NCBI RefSeq assembly: GCF_963678635.1
Contig: NC_087064.1
Coordinates: 26,020,189 to 26,084,188, forward strand
DNA from: Symsagittifera roscoffensis
Lineage: Eukaryota; Xenacoelomorpha; Acoela; Convolutidae
DNA: 64,000 nucleotides
Reading direction: 5' to 3'
The notes beneath the pieces were generated by a model. The model was not told the origin of the DNA. It saw only the letters and a list, made by a program, of their open reading frames with translations, and searched no databases. Position numbers and translations under genes: made by a program. Within the stretch, counting starts at the first letter, position 1, and every line of letters begins with the position of its first letter. Below are positions 59,224 to 64,000 of this stretch, in pieces.

Positions 59224-62200
59224 TCACTCCATCATTTCTCCATCCTGATGTTCAGCGTCACTGTCTTCCAGAACTTTCTCTAACATGTCCAGAGAGTTGC
59301 GGGCCGTGCCCCAACCCTCCTGTTCCAACAGCCTCGGTTTGCAACAAGGTAGCAAGTCCACATTCACTTTCTGCTCCCGGTTCCTGCAAAAGCTGTTGTG
59401 AAGACATAGGCTCACGTTTCGTTCTAGGTCAGCTCTTAAGACCTCTTTCTTCTCATCTTCAGTAACACAAGGCGTTCCAGCTACCCGCTTCACCGCTGTG
59501 GTGACCGCGTTTCTGTGCGTCAAGAATGCTCGTTTATAGGCTCCTGGTCCTATATCTAGCTGGAAAGATTGATAGGCTTCCGTGTTCCTTGACATGTGAC
59601 GCTTCGCGCGTTCATACATCCAAGATGTCATCACTGCACGGAACCAAGGCATCAATCTTTGCCGTGACCATATTCTTTCAATGGCTTTAGGTATTCTCAG
59701 AACCTTGCAGGTGGTTCTGAAAAGATCCAATTCACGACTCATTTTAACGTTGCTCAACTGTTCAGGAGTCGGCACGGCCGTCTCCTGCTCACTTGTGTCC
59801 GCGTTAGCCTCCAACCATCTCACTGCTAGCATGGCGCTAACCACCACGATTGACACTTGTTGATTCTGATCGGGCAACCCCGTGGAGTACAACTCCTCCA
59901 CGTCCCAGACTAGGATCAGATTCCCGCGTTTAGGGTACCACAACGTCTGCGCCAAGCAGTGGCAAGGATACTCCCCATGGGTTCTCACTATGTTCCTTCG
60001 GGTCCGATACCCTGAGGCTCCCAGCAACGGTTCCACTTCCATCAGGATTCTATGTAAATCGTCTTTCTCTTCTATGGTGGGGAATTCAGTGGGTAACGCT
60101 CCACTCGCTTTCTGTTTCTGGAACTCACTCACGTTGCCTTCGTTCAGTCTCATGAACTCTTCACCCACAACGTCTTGCAACTCGCCTTCGGATCTCTTCG
60201 GGACTGCCCGAAAGATCTTTGCCAACAAGTCATATGACCTCTCTGACATTCTGGCCAACCTCACGCACTTTGGCACAGAGAAAAGTTGGTCAACCAACAC
60301 TTGTTGCGTCCTCGCATCCATCACCACCATGTGCGTAGGATACTTGCTATTACAATATGGCGCTGAGCTTGAACCCACCATATATTTTGAACCAGTAGGT
60401 CTGTGATAGGCTTCACTATCCTTCAGATTCATTTCATTCTCTAGGGCTTCTCGCCAGCCTCCAATCTTTTGCTCTGTCTGTAATGCTCCAGGGAATATTT
60501 CCACGCTGAGGGACGTCACTAGCTCATGGGCACGCTCCAAGCGCTCGAGCGATTCTATCGAACTCGTCATGCTGCAAAATCCCAAGGCTGTGATCAGGTT
60601 TACGTCCGTCACCCCATGGCAGTCTGCGACCAACTCCATGGCACTCTTATCTGACATGCTCAATCTTCCGTACAATCGTGCCAGTTGTCGATGCTGCTCG
60701 CTTAGCGTAATCAGGCAGTGTCCCAGGTTACAAACATGTCCTTCCATCCCACTGTGTTGAGCCAAGCATGTGCCTTGCTTCAACCAATTACTCGATGTAC
60801 CTTCCTCGGACAGCTCCGTGGACGGGTTGCTCTTCTTCTTCGTCAATCTCATGGCCAGCAGGTGATGTATCATGGCCAGATCATGTAAACTCGCATCATC
60901 ATCCCGTTCTAACATGACATCCGCGGTCATGTCCCAGATTAAGCCTGCGTTAGGATGGGGACACCAGGAAGGTTTCATGAGTTCCCACATCACTACTAGA
61001 CTGGTTTTCAAGGGACCGTCCCAAGAACCACAATCAAAACTCACTTGCCCCTTTAGCTCGGGAATCGAGGGCTCGACTACTCGTTCTTCCAAAATAATTC
61101 CAAGCTTGGGTTGTTCCACCATCAACATTCCAATTTCCTTAATCCGTTCAACCCAGAAGTTGAGCACTGTGACTTGCTCGTAGTCGAAGTATGCTTCCCT
61201 GGCTTCTTCGTTCACGAAGGGATTATACGCCATCCCCGGTATGCCAGACACGTATTGGAACGACTTCAGTTTCCCTAGTGTTGCAAACTCCTTTTGTCCT
61301 CTGGCTGCTTCAATCAAGTCTCTGCTCACTCTCAATTCTTTGTTGGAGTATCTTCTCACCTCTTCCAACTTGCAATAGCTTTCCATATCATTCGACTCCT
61401 TGCTTGGCACGGTCAATGGCATGTCCTGGTATAGCTCTAGGAGTGCCCTAAGGAAGTTCCTTTCGCAATCAACTCCCTTTTGCCGAATGATCTTTATACA
61501 TTCTCCCAACACAGGAGTGGGGATGCGATCCACCACGAACCTGACAAAGCAAAGGGCATCCTTTCGCTTAGCCCATGCTATCGCTGAATCGTCTTTTGAG
61601 ATCAATGCTCGCAGAGCTTCCATCAATTCTAGCTCCTGTTCTCGTGATTTCGAGTCATTACTGGCTTCATACTCCGCCTTTTTGATGCCCATCAAGCACC
61701 AAGCCAGTCGTACTTGCAGATCAGTTCTCACGCAAGGATGAGCCAGGTATGCTGCCACAGTCGCAGATGCATTCATCGTCTCATCGAAGTATTTCTGGAG
61801 GGCCGCCCTCCAAGAAATCTCTAGCAGTTTTTCCAATCCAATTTCGTTCGCTTCTGATGACATTACTGTGCCATACTCTTTTCGATTGAAGTTAGAGTTC
61901 TCCGTAAGCCCCTTCAAATATTCTTGCATGGCTCTCTTCTCGCTCCAAGCCATCAGGTGCCCTCTCGCGGAGTTCCTCGCTTTGAACATCTCCACATAAC
62001 CCCCTGCCGGATCTACCATGTGGACCGATTCCGGCACAGTTATTCGACTGTACTCGACCACGTCGAGTTGTCCTTCCAGTTTCAACTTGGCCATGTTGAT
62101 CCGCGAGGGCCTATAATCTTCAAGTCCTCCAGATCCACATTGACTGATGACTTCCATTTCTAACTTAGTGTCTGCCAGGGTTCGCGCCGTCTTCTTCGAT

Positions 62201-63990
62201 CTAGTGGCGGTTACGGTCAGACCTGCCAAGAGCATAGGGGGTATCAGATTCTCTTTTTCTCCCCCTGTCAGCGTTGCGCTATCTCCTTGCCCGCTCTCGC
62301 CTGAACGACCTGCGCTCGTTAAAGAGGTCACCACTGCGCTGGCTCTCGATTTCACCACTCTCGGGTTCATGGCTCGACTTCCTGTTTTCCCTTTTAGTCG
62401 CTTCAGCCCTTTCCTGGCTCGTCTGACAGGTAATTTCTTTGCAACATGCTGATCATCGGCACTGTCTTCTGTTACTGACTCGGTCAGAACATCCGACTCC
62501 ATGGAGCTCACTATTTTCTCCAGGACCTCACGCATGATGGGTTGGTTCAATCCCACCTTCATTATGGACTGCGTCCCATATCGCCTTATCACGTCCCAAG
62601 ATTTCTCCATGAAGTTTACTCGGCTCCAGATTGCTCCTGTCTTGCCTTCCAACTCCATTTGATATCTTTCCCATTCTTCTTCTGGTAATGTGCTGAGGAA
62701 CGATATCTTCATTGACTCTTCGATTTTCCTCCTCCTTGGTGATTCATAAAGCAGTTTCTGCGGATCCCTGCTTCGGCACTCTCTAGCCTGGCTTATTGGG
62801 TCTATCGGAGATAGATCGGCCGACGCCTCCTTTGTAGGAGACATGAAGGACGATGGTGCCATTAGCAATAAACTCCCATCGACTTCCCCATCGTCGTCTT
62901 CACTGAACCGGTATTCTAGCAAGTCCCTTTCCAACGCTCCTAGATCGGTCTCTCCCGGTTTCTCCGTCTTACTTCCGGTCCCGTCATCGTTATCGTCCTG
63001 ATCCATCAATTCATCGTCGTCCGCATCAGGTTTCGGCCTAGGTCCCGAGGGTCCTTGTCGCGCGTCTGTGCCCGAATCCGGCCGAGCCGGTACGGCCATG
63101 TCTCCTGCATGATAAAACAATTCATCATCGACCAGGAACTCTACCAACTCCTCGCCATGTGGGGCCAGGTCCTCTATCGTTATATATGAGCCTCCTCTGC
63201 TCTCCCTTGCCACCTCCAGCATCACCACTTTCGCTTCTCCTGACCACTTCAGTCTCGATAAGTCATCCGCGGAAGAATATACTTCGTTCCACGTTTCAGC
63301 CGAGACCTCTGGTCTCCTGGAGGGTAGTGCTTTGATCTTTTTCCTGCTCCAGGCATCGGGGAATGAGAAGTCGAACGTATGCGCGGCAGCAACGTTCCAG
63401 CTGATGAAGCGCGGCTCCATCCCTCCACTCCACTTCAGCATTCTCTTCTCTGCGTCACGAGCTGCTCCAATACGAGGGGCAGTGATGGGAGATGTGACTC
63501 CCAACAACATCCTCCTTATCGGTGGATATCGATGGCATTGGTCCGGCAGCGGCCTGGACCCAGGAAGCCATGTTTGTTGATTCTCTTTCGCATGGGCATA
63601 GGCTCCCGGCAATTGAGGTACTCCCACGGCCTCTCCTGTATCCTTCACCACTGGTCTCAAATTCCAGAGTTTTGGGTTAAACTGGATGTGGGACAGATCC
63701 TCACGGCCCATTCTGCATTTGAAGTGGTTGTTGAAGTCCATCAACACCCAGCCTGGCTCTGCTATTCTTCCGAACAGCCTATCGTCGCTAGCCAGCTTCC
63801 TCAGTTCACTCTGTTCTACCCAATTCAGCACGGAACAATCCACTACTGAGACCAGGTTGACGAACAACACTGAATTCCTGTACGCTTTAACTTGCACATC
63901 CGGGAACGCAAAAGACATCACCGGTCCATACACCACTGTGACGAATTCCCTCAGTCCGTGGACCAGAGCCAACGGATCAATCCGCATCAT
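59224..63990 (-). CDS. Giant intronless orphan ORF, at least 1588 aa, function unknown
   Basis: One uninterrupted frame from ATG-ATG at 63990 to TGA at 59224. The frame stays open through the last 10 bases to the window edge, so the true start may be further right. I do not recognise the protein. Visible parts: an N-terminal half without low complexity to about residue 300 (WNVAAAHTFDF near 200); a Pro/Asp-rich acidic stretch at about 305-375 (DADDDELMDQDDNDDG); an SPR-type Ser/Pro region to about 410; a basic cluster (VRRARKGLKRLKGK, about 520) that could be a nuclear localisation signal; a mostly helical charged region at about 600-970; FDCGSWDG at about 983; a Cys/His group (CLAQHSGMEGHVCNLGHC) at about 1075-1092; and a C-terminal globular-looking part with a Cys pair CCKP near 1555. 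There is no signal peptide or membrane span. G+C is roughly half, against about a third in the surrounding DNA, and no stop or frameshift is present. This looks like a recently arrived or selected gene: transposon, integrated viral gene, or a host single-exon gene. Confidence 0.8.
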   Translation of the reverse strand: MMRIDPLALVHGLREFVTVVYGPVMSFAFPDVQVKAYRNSVLFVNLVSVVDCSVLNWVEQSELRKLASDDRLFGRIAEPGWVLMDFNNHFKCRMGREDLSHIQFNPKLWNLRPVVKDTGEAVGVPQLPGAYAHAKENQQTWLPGSRPLPDQCHRYPPIRRMLLGVTSPITAPRIGAARDAEKRMLKWSGGMEPRFISWNVAAAHTFDFSFPDAWSRKKIKALPSRRPEVSAETWNEVYSSADDLSRLKWSGEAKVVMLEVARESRGGSYITIEDLAPHGEELVEFLVDDELFYHAGDMAVPARPDSGTDARQGPSGPRPKPDADDDELMDQDDNDDGTGSKTEKPGETDLGALERDLLEYRFSEDDDGEVDGSLLLMAPSSFMSPTKEASADLSPIDPISQARECRSRDPQKLLYESPRRRKIEESMKISFLSTLPEEEWERYQMELEGKTGAIWSRVNFMEKSWDVIRRYGTQSIMKVGLNQPIMREVLEKIVSSMESDVLTESVTEDSADDQHVAKKLPVRRARKGLKRLKGKTGSRAMNPRVVKSRASAVVTSLTSAGRSGESGQGDSATLTGGEKENLIPPMLLAGLTVTATRSKKTARTLADTKLEMEVISQCGSGGLEDYRPSRINMAKLKLEGQLDVVEYSRITVPESVHMVDPAGGYVEMFKARNSARGHLMAWSEKRAMQEYLKGLTENSNFNRKEYGTVMSSEANEIGLEKLLEISWRAALQKYFDETMNASATVAAYLAHPCVRTDLQVRLAWCLMGIKKAEYEASNDSKSREQELELMEALRALISKDDSAIAWAKRKDALCFVRFVVDRIPTPVLGECIKIIRQKGVDCERNFLRALLELYQDMPLTVPSKESNDMESYCKLEEVRRYSNKELRVSRDLIEAARGQKEFATLGKLKSFQYVSGIPGMAYNPFVNEEAREAYFDYEQVTVLNFWVERIKEIGMLMVEQPKLGIILEERVVEPSIPELKGQVSFDCGSWDGPLKTSLVVMWELMKPSWCPHPNAGLIWDMTADVMLERDDDASLHDLAMIHHLLAMRLTKKKSNPSTELSEEGTSSNWLKQGTCLAQHSGMEGHVCNLGHCLITLSEQHRQLARLYGRLSMSDKSAMELVADCHGVTDVNLITALGFCSMTSSIESLERLERAHELVTSLSVEIFPGALQTEQKIGGWREALENEMNLKDSEAYHRPTGSKYMVGSSSAPYCNSKYPTHMVVMDARTQQVLVDQLFSVPKCVRLARMSERSYDLLAKIFRAVPKRSEGELQDVVGEEFMRLNEGNVSEFQKQKASGALPTEFPTIEEKDDLHRILMEVEPLLGASGYRTRRNIVRTHGEYPCHCLAQTLWYPKRGNLILVWDVEELYSTGLPDQNQQVSIVVVSAMLAVRWLEANADTSEQETAVPTPEQLSNVKMSRELDLFRTTCKVLRIPKAIERIWSRQRLMPWFRAVMTSWMYERAKRHMSRNTEAYQSFQLDIGPGAYKRAFLTHRNAVTTAVKRVAGTPCVTEDEKKEVLRADLERNVSLCLHNSFCRNREQKVNVDLLPCCKPRLLEQEGWGTARNSLDMLEKVLEDSDAEHQDGEMME

Positions 63991-64000
63991 GACAGCTAAG

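Noticed and set aside
59882-60406. Long + strand open frames across the orphan ORF (also 63379-63849 and others)
   Set aside because: They lie antisense to a much longer frame in GC-richer DNA, where open antisense frames are expected, and show no recognisable domain.
61021-61045. FDCGSWDG in the orphan ORF as RNA-polymerase motif A
   Set aside because: No SG..T..N or GDD motif follows at the expected distances.

Overview
This is AT-rich eukaryotic DNA from an animal, most likely an invertebrate. The reasons are a spliced cyclic-nucleotide phosphodiesterase gene with GT-AG introns, a BEL/Pao retrotransposon (a group known from animals), two decayed non-LTR retrotransposons, hAT-like and foldback elements, and large amounts of short-unit repeat. 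I cannot place it more precisely. The + strand is the sense strand of almost nothing here: every recognisable gene and most autonomous elements lie on the minus strand.

Layout. 1-2260: non-LTR retrotransposon remnant (endonuclease plus reverse transcriptase, many stops and frameshifts). 3779-19442: seven exons of a PDE5/6/11-type phosphodiesterase that splice together in phase to about 719 residues (N-terminal region, GAF-A, first part of GAF-B). The catalytic domain must lie to the left of the window. Its introns hold repeat families and four foldback or MITE-like elements. 19443-21600: no gene recognised. 21641-28690: a defective BEL/Pao element between two diverged direct repeats. 28815-29176: hAT-like MITE. 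29765-31400: 5'-truncated Jockey-like LINE remnant. 31400-57100: about 26 kb of repeats with one convincing orphan exon (39266-39481), which may be an upstream exon of the PDE gene. This stretch also holds a recent triple tandem duplication of a ~493-bp unit (40107-41585), a large foldback element (47130-48110) and a 540-bp purine tract (55261-55797). 57100-59223: moderately GC-rich flank with hairpins and a TATA-like box. 59224-63990: one uninterrupted 1588-codon frame of about half G+C, with no introns and no family I recognise. It runs open to the right edge.

Repeat families (my labels): R1 and R3 are dispersed elements built internally from degenerate ~155-175 bp tandem units. R2 is a dispersed unit carrying a GATCACG..CGTGACC hairpin. 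Families A and B are dispersed segments that end in a short hairpin followed by TAA. R1, R2 and R3 copies repeatedly lie next to A or B ends, so they may be pieces of one non-autonomous Helentron-like system. That last step is inference.

The best candidates for something undescribed are the giant intronless orphan frame at the right end and the hairpin-ended repeat system. The PDE gene is the only clearly host gene.
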